Assembly: GCA_035048495.1 (NCBI GenBank) | Contig: CM068541.1 | Span: forward strand, 11,601,929-11,665,928 | Origin: Euptelea pleiosperma | Lineage: Eukaryota > Streptophyta > Magnoliopsida > Ranunculales > Eupteleaceae | Reading direction: 5' to 3' | Length of the DNA stretch: 64,000 bases | Shown: positions 22,147 through 34,700 of the stretch, piece by piece | Layout: each line of letters opens with the position of its first letter | Position numbering within the stretch: the first letter of the stretch is position 1 | Translations under genes and position numbers: made by a program | The notes under the pieces: generated by a model | What the model was told of the DNA's origin: nothing | What the model saw: only the letters and a program-made list of their open reading frames with translations | Database searches by the model: none

Positions 22147-23198
22147 AGAATGAATACTCTCATTTCTTTTTCTCCATGTGAGATTGGGAATAATTCACTT
22201 GCAACAACTTTGGTTAGAAATGATGTTATTATACTTATTTTTTTCTTTTGTGGAGGAAAATTCTCTATTGCTTAGGATGAAATTCATGGCTTGAATAATT
22301 GCACCTCTCTATGTACTTGCCTTTTTGGAACCATCATGTAGGGGGGGGCACCCTTTATCCCTCCCTTCCCTTCCCTTGAGTCAATAATGTGGAGGGAGCC
22401 TTATGGGTGACACATGTTAATCGATGAGAGGGACAGCCAAGTAAGCGAAAACGAGACAGATAGGGTGTTTGGAAGGTGGGAATATAGGACATCTGGTACT
22501 TAATGATAGGTGATACACGTTCGTGTCACCAAGTGACACATGTCAATCTAAGGCTGGGTTAGACAGGTAAGGGTAGGTGAGGAGGCTACTAGTGTAGGGT
22601 CATTGTTTAGGGAACAGGGATTGATGGACAGAGGGTGTCCTTGGGGGAGGTTTGTTTATTGAGAAGATATGGATGGTTTTGTTTGGAGTTTATGGTGTGC
22701 GGGGTAGGGAATGAGTTATGGAAGGATTTTCCTTTTGACGGGGCTGTCAAGTGGTTTGACTCAAAGTGGTTGTGTCCCAGTAAGACATGGGTGTACGGTT
22801 ATCTTTTTCTTTTTATATTCGTAAATGTGTTATGGATAGACCTGAGTTCGATTATGTTATCCATCAGGACCGTTCGATTGGTCAACCACCTCTTGTCTGG
22901 CTAAAGAAAATGAAGTTAATGGCGAGGAAATAGTTTATGATTTGCCTGAAATTTTGGGCTATGTTCCATCAAAAGGGTGTCCTTTGCTCCTTTGCAAACC
23001 TCCACTTAAAACCAGAGACTTTTTGAAGAAAAAAAAAATCATATTTTAAGAAAAACGTTTCAAGTCAATGTTTTCAAAACATCACCAAAAAAAAAAAAAA
23101 AACACGAAATATTCAATAATCCGAAACAATTCCAAAATTTTAAATTTTAAAAAAAAATCTCATAAATGAAACTCATTCTTGTTTTAAAAATTAAAGAA
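22147..23198. other. upstream region of the DUF4228 gene, no second gene recognised
   Basis: 22635-22904 is open on the plus strand but shows no domain I recognise. A C-rich CCCTTCCCTTCC run lies near 22360-22376. 23025-23160 is very A-rich. Possible promoter elements were not assigned. Confidence 0.35.
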
Positions 23199-23524
23199 TA
23201 TTTTTTACGAAAATTACTTAAACGAAAATTTATTTTAAATAATTTACAAAAAGAATACAACTTTTCTCAAATCCCAAAAAAAGTAACTAAACGCCCTTCA
23301 TTACTTGTCACATCTTTATCTAGAAAACACCTTTTTAAAGGGCATCTGTCAGTGAAAAACGCCATTTTCATAAACAAAAGCCTTTTTAAAAAACATCACA
23401 GATGTTATTTTATAGGGCGTCTGTCAGTGAAGAACACCCTTTTGACAGACGCCCTTTAAAAGGGCGTTCGGCTGTTGGGAACCATTACTACCAAAAATGC
23501 CGCTTCGACAAATGAAAAGATCTC

Positions 23525-23735
23525 AAGTATACCCTGTTAAAACCTCCCAAATTCTCACAGTTGAGATCAACCCATGAAAATAAGTCTAATCCAACGCCTA
23601 TAAATCACTAATCAAGCTGAGTTTTGATTTGTAGTCCACTTAGGGATTGGCCAAACATCCATATGGTCAGAGTCCTCTAAGAATGTGCCACGTGGCTAAT
23701 ATTGTGTCCTGTAACACCGGAGCCTGAGCCCAAAA
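23525..23735. mobile_element. foldback MITE, family A, copy 4 (right half), inside MULE 1
   Basis: TAAATCACTAATCAAGCTGA, GGCCAAACATCCATATGGTC, GTGCCACGTGGC and the end GGAGCCTGAGCCC match the right arm of the family; the left arm is lacking. Confidence 0.65.
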
Positions 23736-23737
23736 AA

Positions 23738-23940
23738 TCTGGGAACCCCAATTTTTACGTCCATTTTGGCGTACCCAGAAGATGAATCAATGGCTGATTT
23801 TTGGTGAGGATGATCTCTATGGTGAGGAGATCATTCTCACAAAAATTCAAATCATTCCGGTATTCGTAGACTGGTTTAGAAGTTGAGGAATTATGGGCCG
23901 TCGATTTTTACTGTGTACGCCAAAATGGGGGTCCCCCAAG
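23738..23940. mobile_element. foldback MITE, family C, copy 2, inside MULE 1
   Basis: GGGAACCCC with CATTTTGGCGTAC is mirrored by GTACGCCAAAATGGGGGTCCCC. The inner pair is CTGATTTTTGGTGAGGATGA and TCATTCTCACAAAAATTC. It directly adjoins the family A copy. Confidence 0.6.
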
Positions 23941-24616
23941 CCCCACTAAAAAAAAAAAAAATTAATAATAACATACCTGAGTTTTTATCGGAGGGGGCCG
24001 CGTTGAAGGACTCGATCGGAGAAAGGAGGCCGTGCGTGATGAGACTGCCGGAGAGAGATAGGAGAGTTCACCAGAGAAAGTAGAGAGAGAGGAGAGATGG
24101 TGGGAGAATAGATGAAAATGACTTAAGAGAAATTTAAGTCGTCGCCTGACAGACACCCTTTGAAAGGGTGTTTATTCCATAAAAACGCTTTTTAAAAAAC
24201 CATTTTTCAGGAATAAACATTCTTTCAAAGGGCGTCTGTCAAGCGTGTCAGGCATCAGTCAATCAGTCAATCTGATTGACAATCGTTAATCAGTTGTCGA
24301 CTAATTCGACTGACAGCCTGATGAAACGTCCTTTCAAAGGGCGTTTAATTTTCTTTTTTGGGATTTGAAAAAAGTATTTTTCTTTTTTGTAAATATTTTA
24401 AAATTTATTTTCTTTTAAGAAATTTTCCGTATTTTTTATTTATAATATATGTCATTAATTTTTTGTTTGGAAAAATATTTTTAAAAAAGATTAACAGATT
24501 CCTACGCATTTAGAGACCTAGATAAATACGAATTTTTTTTTGAAAAGTGTTAGTGTTTCTTATATTACATAGATTTAAGGGAAATATAGTTTTGGTTCTA
24601 TTATAGTTATATTAGC

Positions 24617-25399
24617 GGAAAATTTCAAAAAAGAAAACAAATTTTAATCTATTTACAAAAACAAAAATAAATTTCTGACATTCCCAAAAAAAGTAACCAA
24701 ACGCCCTTTGAAAGGGCGTTTCTCCCTGACAGATATAAAAGTGAAAAGACGACTGTTTCTCTGAACATCTCTAGACAAAAGCTGAAAAAGCTGAAGGGCG
24801 TCTGTACCTGACAAACGCCCTTCAAAAGGGCGTTTGCCCATAGAGGAGTAAAACTTTTGTCCCAATACAAGCCACATGGCACATTGTTATCGGACGATGA
24901 CCGTATGGATGTTTGGCAAATCACTAGGTGGATCTAGCATACCAAAAAAGAAACATGAGTAATGGTTTATAAGCGTTGGATTGAAGTTATTTTCATGGGT
25001 TAATTTTAATCGTAGGAATTTGAGCATTATTTGAGTGCAAAGATCCAAAGGTTGTAAATTACTAATCAGGCTGATTTTTGGACTGCAGGTCCATCGATGG
25101 ACTGATCAAACATCCATACGGTCAACGTCCACTAAGAGTGTGCCACGTGGCTCGTATTGGCACAAAAGTTTTACTCTCTATGGGAAACGCCCTTTCAAAT
25201 GGCGTCTGTCAGGTACAGACGCCCTTTAAAAGGGCGTTTGTCAGCCTTTTCAGCTTTTTGCTACTTGTGTCAGGGGATATATTTCTGTCAGGGAGAAACG
25301 CCCTTTAAAAGGGCGTTTAGTTACTTTTTTTGGAATTCTCACAATTTTATTTTTGTTCTTGTAAATAGATTAAAGTTTTTTTCTTTTTAGAAAATTTCC
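24617..25399. mobile_element. MULE-like foldback element 2 with perfect 11-bp duplication
   Basis: It starts GGAAAATTTC and ends GAAAATTTCC, with arms of about 220 bp. It is flanked by GTTATATTAGC at 24606-24616 and 25400-25410, an identical 11-bp duplication. The size of the duplication and the long arms point to the Mutator superfamily. A family A MITE sits in the middle (24841-25180). The 783-bp element has no transposase. Confidence 0.85.
24841..25180. mobile_element. foldback MITE, family A, copy 5, nested in MULE 2
   Basis: TAGAGGAGTAAAACTTTTGT at the left is inverted in CAAAAGTTTTACTCTCTA at the right. The interior has the usual GTATGGATGTTTGGC / CCAAACATCC-type pair and CTAATCAGGCTGATTTTTGG. 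Terminal TA on each side could be a TA target duplication. It lies almost exactly between the two MULE arms. Confidence 0.75.
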
Positions 25400-25410
25400 G
25401 TTATATTAGC

Positions 25411-26285
25411 ACCCAATCTATATACATTATGGGTATATATACACATATATGTATGTCTTTTTTAGTGCGTAGTTTTGAACTAAAAATGTATTAAACCCGA
25501 AGTCATCACTTATCGGTCTCCGAAGAGAAACCCTCAATTCCGTCAGAATGATGGATGATAAGCACAGTATCGATACAAGGGTTTTGTTTAAACCCTAGAA
25601 GCAAAGGTCTACTAAATTTATGGGAGACTTTAGAGGCAAAAAAATGTAGAAACATGGAAGAATCAAGCAAGACCTAGAAGAAATAAGAGAATTGATTGTG
25701 CTTTACTTGACTTGATCGAGCGGTATGGTTGAGAGGAGGTGAAGCAGAGCCATGGCTTGCAGGTCCAGATGAAAAAGAGAATTCGAAAAACTGATGGGTG
25801 TTTCTTCAGGTCAAAGGAATTTATCCCCTCCCTAAGCTCAGTAAGGTCAGACAGCACCTCACGTGATAGGGAACATCTCTTGGAGCTAGCTCAGGTAGAT
25901 AAGGAGAAGACCCACAATGCGCCATTGCCATCGCCATCACCATCGCCAGAGAGAGAGATCGGGCCTACGTATATAAAGGTGTATTGTCGGGCTTGGGTTG
26001 GGTCGAGTTTCTCCAAGTCCAAACCCCGAGTAATGAAGAGGTCAACCCAACCCGAGCTCAACGTCAGGTTGAGCCCGCCCAAGTTGCAGCCATAATTACA
26101 GGACACATTTCCAAGCCTTGATACCATTCAACATATAATAACATAGATGAAGAAAATGGAGGGTAGGGGAAAGACAGAAGATAAAAGATCTGTTTTTTAG
26201 AATGATAAAAAAATCATATCTAATTTACAACTTAAGCTCACAAGTTCAACATCTGCTGTGCTATCTATACAATACACAAATTGAA
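25411..26285. other. spacer and 3' flank of the kinase gene; LTR-element trace
   Basis: No gene is recognised. GCCTTGATACCATTC at 26115-26129 is the complement of a primer-binding-site-like TGGTATCAAGGC, which suggests an old minus-strand LTR element. CCATCG/CCATCA runs at 25924-25949 and GGTTGAGCCCGCCC nearby are repeat-like. The kinase 3' UTR must occupy part of 26130-26285. Confidence 0.4.
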
Positions 26286-26368
26286 TCAGCAGAGTGTGTA
26301 CTCGCAGTCGAGCAAACGGGAGAGAATCTCCTCACAGTTTGGCCGCTCATCTGGTTCTGACCAGCAAT
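26286..26368 (-). CDS. kinase exon 15 (last), stop codon TGA at 26286-26288
   Basis: It encodes [19 protein letters not shown] and the C-terminus, the kinase subdomain XI Arg region. Acceptor CAG precedes 26368; it enters in phase 1 and completes the split Asp codon. Confidence 0.92.
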
Positions 26369-28728
26369 CTGAAATCGGGATTTAATAAAATGTGAGTTGT
26401 AAGTAACAGAAGGGAACATGGAAGCCAAAATTTTCAAAATAAACAGACCTGCAATAAGCTTGCCCAGGGGACCTTCGGGAATCTCCAGCCGCGATCCCTC
26501 ATTAGCAACTGCATAAACGACCTGAGCAGCAGAGAACATGATAATCAAAATCCTGCAGTCAAATCTTCTGGAATATCAAACACGAAAACCTAGAAATCAC
26601 TTACTTGCATTGCTGGTACACCTTCCCATGGTCTATTTAGAGTGCAGAGCTCCCACATTATCACACCAAGGCTGAACACGTCACATTTCTCAGTGAAGGG
26701 TTCATTGCGAATGAGTTCAGGAGCCATCCATTCTGGAGTTCCTGCAGATGAGGAATCTCTCATGGGAACGTCCGTCATTACTCGTGAGAGCCCAAAATCA
26801 CATATCTTGACTGTCCAATGCTTATTCACGAGGCAGTTTGCACTTTTAAGATCGCGATGGACTATCTTCATCCGGTGTATGCACATCAACCCCCTTAATC
26901 AGCAGCAGAGAACTATGGTCAGTTAAGAGTCCCATCCTCGTGCATAGAGATCATATCAAAGGAGAGTATGAGATTAAACAAGTTCCAATAGCCAAAATAC
27001 TTTTAAGCTGTCCAATGAGAAGGTAATGTCCAGATACACAGATTTGTTCAGTAAGACTTGACCCTCCTAGGTACAGGCCATCTGACTTACAGAAAGCATC
27101 ACCTCAATCAAATGAGGAACATTAAAGTACCATACTTCGTTGAAGCAAATGAACCAATAAGCACTGGGTATTCCTTCACATATGTGAGGAGACCCAGGTA
27201 ATACACACACAACGCAAAGGTAAGCTTCTCTATGCATAGCATAATATGGTGGTGCCCAATGGCACCCTTTCGGGCCACTGACCCTATGAATGTTTGGCCC
27301 ACCCCTTGGTAAAACTACACCTCAAAATTCAGCCTGACCGGTGTTTCCTAGCCATTAGATTTGAGCAATTGTTCACCATGAGCCAATTCTTTTTGAACCA
27401 TGGGCTCTATGAGCCTAGTTTGCAGCCCATGATGAAAAACCATCAAATCCGATGACTAGGAATCATCAATCAGGCTGATTTTTGGGGTGTAGGCTGGCCA
27501 AACACTCATGAGGTCAGTGGCCTAAAAAATATGCCATGTGGCAACAAGCCAAATTATCTGCATCAACATATACAATACTAGCACTGGTATCAAATAGTGC
27601 ACGGATACTTCTACATTACAATTTGCTCATTTCTATTGCACTATTGGCTGTTTTCTTAAGTCCAAAAAATTTCTTTAGTTTTGCCAACAAAATCAAACAA
27701 GAGATTGAAATAAATCTTACTGTAAAATATTTTTGCAATATTAGAAGTTCCATTACAGGTTAAAAGTATGGTATCAAAAAAATTGAATAGGGTACCAGTA
27801 ATTGTATGTCCCAGGTTTCGGGAAACATAAAGTATACTCATTTAATGTACCAGTGTCCATATCTGTAACTATCTTTGGGCATCTAAATGCATGTGTATAG
27901 TATGGTACACACAATACCACAGAAGAACTTTGTAGAAATTCAGTAAGAATATCACCAGATTTTTTTACTTTTGTCCTTAGTTACACGAAATGGGAGTGGG
28001 TGCGGAGCCAAGGAAGCAGTTGTTGCAACTAAGTTTTAATTGAATTTTTTTCAGAATTGGGATCACACCTACAATAGAAGGTTCTTGCAATTAAGGTACA
28101 GTCACAGTTTCAAGTAGAAATGGAACCGTGTCGAACAAAGTTCACCCTCAGTAAATGTAAGCAACCATTTATGAGTGCATGTGATTGCAATGGAGAAATA
28201 TGTAGTAGGGTGTCCAAAATCAGTCTTTTGGGCATCATGATAAAGGTAATGGAGTGTTAAAAATATGAGTGAGTTGGGTGTGCCAACTGCAACCACCCCT
28301 TCTGCTAGTGGTGGTAATTGGGTAGGTTTGTGGGCTAGAAGGGGAGGAGCAACAATAGATGTGCAGGTATTATGCCTCTGACCCAGGGAACAAGACCTGT
28401 GGTGTAAAGTAGTATCAGTATTACATTCCAGTCAAGCCTTGGTTGCAGGAAACTCCTATGTAGGGTGATGCTCCCTCTCCAGAACTGTGCTTCCATGCTT
28501 CTGACTTGGGAGCACCTCGAACTCACGGTTCTAAATTGACAGAAACCCAAACTTATTTGAGACGGACTCTTAATTCACAAAACAACAAGTGTATAACAGG
28601 AAATTTCGAAAACAAAGAATCGAAACAAATCTCAATGATTCTCTTATGTTGTGAAGAACTCAAGAAGTTATGAAGATGATGTATTCTATCGTAAAAATAA
28701 CATTGTAAACTTCAAATAGTTTTTATTT

Positions 28729-28768
<40 letters not shown>

Positions 28769-31700
28769 GGTTGCATATATTTTGACATGCCTTATAATCG
28801 CACAAAAAAAAATTCCTTGTGGGGAATGTGTACTTCAAATTTACACCAAAATGAACGATCCATATTTTCTCATCTTGTAACCCATTTTTCTTAGGGCTAG
28901 AAATGTTGAAATGAGCTATTTTTTTAGCATGTTCACCATGGTGAAAAGATCATCCTTACCAAAAATCACCCCTTAACTCATTCCTTAAAACACCTGCTTC
29001 CTCGCTTCCACACCCGCTTCGTGCAACTAAGAGTTAAACTCAATACACCTGCTTGCAGTGACTAAAAGGACAAGTATCCCAGTACCCGACTTCCAATTGG
29101 CTTTTGTCGTCGTACCATCATATGTAGCAATTATAGATATGTGACGAACATCACTGCTGGCAGCTTCCTCTATATATCTCCTTACACTGACCTAGCACAC
29201 TCTTAGTTGAAGGAAACTTTTACCCATTGCGCCGATCCTGCTTTGGAACTTGGCACCCGCTCCAAGACCTAGAACCTCCAACACCTTGCTATTGCTACAA
29301 TGATTACTCTCTTACGTTTTTAAAGCCATGAATATGTATTATTTATAGATTTTTACCACTTAGGGATTCTAGCTGGCGTTAAATATTTAAGTTTGTACTA
29401 GTATAACTAATAATTTAAACTAGTATCTTAAATTATAAAAACCCTAATACTATGTCAATATATACAGATATGCATGTGTGTGTGTGTGTGTGTGTGTGTG
29501 TATGCACCTGAAGTGTCCCAACAAATCTCAGCTGTTGTCATATTCACGAGATGCTGACACCTTGGGCACAATGTGTGGCAAAAATCTATTGTGCACACCC
29601 ACCTCACGATGCTTCAGGCATGTGCAGTATAATTTGTTTATTTGAATAGAAACATGGAGCACATCTTCAGGTGAAAACAATGACTCTTGTTTGTACTTTT
29701 AGTTTAGACTAAACGATAAACACTACAAAAAAGAAAATTAGTGGGTATCTTTACATATTTAAACAAATTTGTAACATGTTTCTTTATGCCTTTCCAGTTT
29801 CCACACAACCATAAGATCATTTTAACATGATTTCACCATCAAACATATACCATTATCTAATGCCCTTAACAAAGAACTCCTGCAATGGATGAGAAGAAAT
29901 GCATGTCCATGCAACCAAATTGAAATATTGTGAATTGAGACAATTGACTGTTGATGAGATATGGAAACTTGTTTAATTTGACGATGTCTATCTTTGCTCC
30001 TTTTCGAATGCATGGCTTTAGTGCATATCAGGATTTCCAAGGAAAATGTTATTATTCGAAATCTTATCATATGATGGGTTATGGAGTAGTTAAGGATATT
30101 ATATAATTTGTTGGATAATTTCTCATATTTTTTTTAACTCGTAAAGAAAAATCTTTATGAATCTTACAATCCAGCTCCCAACTTCATGCAACTAGGAGCC
30201 TACCATAAAAAAGGGTAGCCTCTAACATGGGGTCACCCGAACAATCGTCGGCATCCTGCAATAACTGAAACCTACCTACTATGGATAAATAAAGGAAGTT
30301 AAGGTGAATATTAAAGGTGGAATGATAGCAAGAACAATGAAAAGGACAAGGAAAAATGGCTTGAGCATCAACTGGATTCTCCCTCAACCAACCACCTTAG
30401 TTTCCCTTGAATGTGGTCAAAGTTTGGTGAAAGCTTCAACTTGGTTAGCTCCAAGTTTGTTGAGAATGATGACACAAAGTGACACCTTCGTCTGCTAAAG
30501 AAATGCCTATAGTCAAGCATGTTATCTATGTCTAACACTAAGTCCAGCTTTCATAAGGAGTTCGTATTGCCCGAGTATGTGTTTTTTTTCGGGGGTTTTC
30601 CCCTTCTTTAATGAAACATACATACTTATAGAAATAAAAAAAATAAAAAACACACTAGGTCCAGCTTTCATAATGTATAAACAATAGAACACTTGTTTTG
30701 CCAGGTGCCGTACTGACATCCCAATCAAAACATTTATCAGTGTAATTACCAGAGGACTCAACACTTAACATTATTCTTATGACTTTCCCATCCTCTTCAG
30801 CAAGCTAAAACACAATGCCTAGGTAACATTAATAATTTCTTTTGGAAGAAAGTGCCAGAGTTATTCTATCAAGTATCAAAGCATGAGAACTGAGAAAGAA
30901 TTCCAACAAGATAGGTGCAGGTTGAACCCACCTGCATATATCACGCAACATCTTAAGTCTCCTGCGCCAGCTGAGTTTCTTTTTCTGGCCACTTGAATGG
31001 ATCAGATAATACAAGGACCCCATCTCCATGTATTCAGTAACCATTGACAAGTGAGGAGGCCTTGTGCATGCTCCAAGGAATAAGATAACTGCAAGAAACA
31101 TTACCAATTGCATCAAAAACAAGAACATATATCCCAGCAGAGAATGCTACTCGGTACAGTTTCTCTCATCAATTTTACAGATCAAATATGAAGAGCAATA
31201 AAAGACAGGCCACAACTTTTTGCAGGATATTTGTACCAAAACCAGAAAAACTAAAAGCAAAATAAACCAATAAAAGTAGAGTGACAGGCCACAACTTTTT
31301 GCAGGATATTTGTACCAAAACCAGAAAAACTGAAAACAAAATAAACCTTCATATTATGCACTCATAAATCCAAGAATATGACATGCTAAACCATCATTAG
31401 CAACAATCTTTACAAAGGCATATCTAATATGAGAAGGTAAAAGCTGAGCAATTGTAGTAGTACAGTACCATTTGGGTGTCGAAGGCGGCTGGAGGAAAGA
31501 AAAAGAAAGAACAAATCAAAGTCAGAGAAGAAATATGGAACAAAATAACATGGGATTCTTCACAGATCAATGAAAAGATACCTTAGAATAGATATTTCAT
31601 TGCAGAAGTCTTCCATATTTTCAGTTGTCAAATCCTGCTCTAGGAAAATCTTGACCGCAACATCTGTTCCATTCCAAATGCCACGGAAAACTTCTCCAAA

Positions 31701-34700
31701 GAACCCTATAAATGAAAGAATAATCTAAGATGTTTAACTCAAAAACAATAACTTCAAGTAAGTGTCTAGTATTCAGAAGGTTAAAAGTATATTCAGTTGA
31801 AGAAACAGTATGTCCTATGATCTAAACTTTTCATGCAGTTGCAAACAGTACCTTCTTTTTAGCTACTAGTAGTAACTACTCCAAAGCCTAGATCACAGAA
31901 CATACAGACAGACATCAGGAGAAGGGCAGATTTTAGTCCTTGCACAATACAAACCAGGAACGGGAGCAAAAGCAGCATCCCTATGATATATGTTTTCCAT
32001 AGCCCATAGGCATATTTCATAATAAATACATCTAAAATATGTACAAGCCTGATGTACTCCACCTCATAGTTACCAGGAAACTCATTTCCCATTTAAATTG
32101 GTGTTTCCGAGGAAACTAGTTTCTGTTTAGGAAACCCCTTCAGAAACCCATTTCTAAGATGGATGGAAATGTGTTTCTCTAATCTCTCTCACACACCCAT
32201 GACTACACATATGGTTGGACTTACCAAATGATTTATGACAGAGATTCCCACTTAATGTATGTCTCTCCATTGGTTTATTTACATGGTAAATCAACTTGTT
32301 TATTTTTAACCATCATAACCTATCATTGCCAGCCAAAAAGTACATATATAAATTGACCCCACATTAATTTGGGTGGTCATCAAAATATGGTTTTTAGTTT
32401 AAGAAAAGGTATAAATGTTGCATTGATTGGATGATCCAACTTACCTCGCAGTCATAGGTTAATTTTTGACATAGAAGATCTCTTAAGGTTTTTTTTTTTT
32501 ATTATTATAGAATTTATTAAAAGGCCAACGCCAAGAGATTACAAACCAGCCTAAGAGGTCGAGATGACCTGCAAAGGACTAAAACCACAAAACAAAACAA
32601 GATACATCAATTAAACAACCTTCTCTAGATCAAAAAGATCCCATCGAAACACAAATCTTCGAAGAAAAACCACTATATTCTTTAGACCATAAGTAGATCA
32701 AGTCAATAGCAGCCACCTCTTCTTCCTTGCCCTAAAAAACTATGCAATTCTCTCCTTACATAGACCCCAACACACCGCAAAAGATAGAAACCGCCACAAT
32801 ACTCACCCTCTAGAAGAAAAGGATAAGGTATGCCACCCATGTTATGAAAACCTTCAAATTTTTTCTAGGATTTTCCTTAAGATTGATAAAGTGCACTATT
32901 GTCAAAGCTTCACTTTGGAATTGCCTTGGCAACCGCTTCGCCTAACGGGGACCCCTAGTGCCTGAAACAGGTCCTAAGCCAGCGGTAGTCAAAAAGCGGC
33001 TGCCTGGGAGCACCTAGGCACTAAAGCACTAGATGATAAAGTGGGAAACCTAGTTAAGAACAACACTTAAAAAGGCTAGTTCGGGTACTGAGGTGGTTTT
33101 CCCTCCAAAAGGCGAGGCGTAAGCCTCATTTTAAAAAAAAAGTTACTTGAAAAATTCTAAAAAAAATATAATCAATTTTAGAAAAATTAGAAACAGCATA
33201 TCATGTGAAAAAAATAACTTAAATAAACATAAAAGTTACTGAGGCTATAGCTTTTACCTTAGGAGTAACACTGTTGGGCAATCAGGCTGAAAGCCTGATG
33301 TTGATATAAAATCTTAAAAAACATAAATCACATAACTAAATTACAAAATTTAAATAGTTAATAAGCTAAGTCCACTAACAAAGTATCAATACTAACAAAG
33401 TAACTAACAAGATAGAGCTAGGAAAATAGTAGAGCAAGTCTGTAAGGTTTTGATTTCTTGCTTGAGTCTGGTGAAGAAAACCGTAGGAAGTGACGGAATC
33501 AAATCCGATGAGATTTGAGCTCTATGAGAATTTCTTTCAAGTAGGAAAAACTAGTGAGAGCTTAGATTTAGGTTTTTGACAAAATAAAATGTTTTAGAGA
33601 ACAAAATTAAGACCTTTAAGGTCGATTTTATTAGAAAAGATTATTGGGGAGGGTATTGTAGAACACAAAAAAAAAAAGTGGCAAAATTTTAAAAAATGAA
33701 AATAAGGCGTTACGATTTCGGGTTTTAACATGTAAAAGTGAGGCTATAGCCTCGTGTGGGCCTCAAGGCTATAGCCTCAATGGACTCTGAGGCTTAACCC
33801 TCAGAAATGACCATTGAGGTTGTTTCTTGGAGCCTCAAGGCGTAGACTCAAAAAGCCTTTTTAAACCATGGTTAAGACTTGTCTCTTTCGACTTCATCCT
33901 GTCTCTATCATGTTTCTTTGAACTTTGTCAAGTGTTTCTTTTAACTTTATCATGTGTCTTCCACAAATACATCATTGAGCAAAAATGTAACCCTGTTTTG
34001 AACTGTTGAACCTAGATACAGCAATTCATGAGGTGTCACCAAAACAGTAGACCAAAGGAAAGCATCATTGCCTACTATATTATCAATAAATGCAGGGAAT
34101 AAATTTTGAGAAATACTGCTTACCAATCCCAACACGAGTTCCAACAGTTAATTCTGAGAAATCAACACTCCATTCTTGAAAAGGTAACAAAGGCTTGTTT
34201 AGGAATGTCGAAGATTCGAGCACTTTGTGCCATGTTGAGACCATTTCAGCATTTCCTACGAATTCTGAACACCCACTTCTATCAGAAGTCTGACCCGTAA
34301 ATTCATGAGGAGACGACGGTAATGATATCGCCTTCTGAGAAGTTATTTGCTTCCTGGGAAGATTATATGCAGCAGACGCTTCACCAGACATTTCATCATG
34401 ACCATCCAAACGAAAATTTGATACCTGAAGCAGTGTACGAACTAATTAACAATCATAAAGGCAATGAGGAAGATGAAATATTAAACACACTTGATATCCA
34501 ACTCCCCTAAAGGAAAGCGTGTGGTTGAAATTTCAGAAGTTTTGTTGAAAATAAAGATACTCGTGAGAAATAATCATCTAAGATTAAGAGATAAAATAAA
34601 GGCTTGAACTGAAACACCACTGGTAATCATACTTTTGTGTACTTAAATCATTTTGCATGCTTAGGGAAAATATTTAAATGGAAAATATCCAATACACACA

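Larger units (their letters stand above)
23208..24429. mobile_element. MULE-like foldback element 1 with nested MITEs
   Basis: Long inverted arms start CGAAAATTACTTAA (23208) and end TTAAGAAATTTTCCG (24429); both include CAAATCCC / GGGATTTG and AAACGCCCTT / AAGGGCGTTT. The flanks are TATTTTTTA at 23199-23207 and again at 24430-24438, a 9-bp duplication typical of Mutator-like elements, though A/T-rich. The interior carries two MITE copies and a purine-rich stretch. No transposase is seen, so the element is non-autonomous. Confidence 0.7.

Noticed and set aside
22635..22904. 89-residue plus-strand open frame as a second host gene beside DUF4228
   Set aside because: Composition and lack of any motif do not support a protein; left as unassigned spacer.
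23280..25320. Regularly spaced palindromic repeats resembling a CRISPR array
   Set aside because: The repeats sit in inverted transposon arms with irregular spacing in eukaryotic DNA, and no cas genes are near.
25739..26095. 118-residue plus-strand open frame as a gene
   Set aside because: No domain, low-complexity Ser/Pro composition and overlap with repeat-like sequence and a primer-binding-site trace.
34083..34409. Separate small gene starting at an internal Met
   Set aside because: It lies within kinase exon 9, with correct acceptor and donor and phase continuity on both sides.
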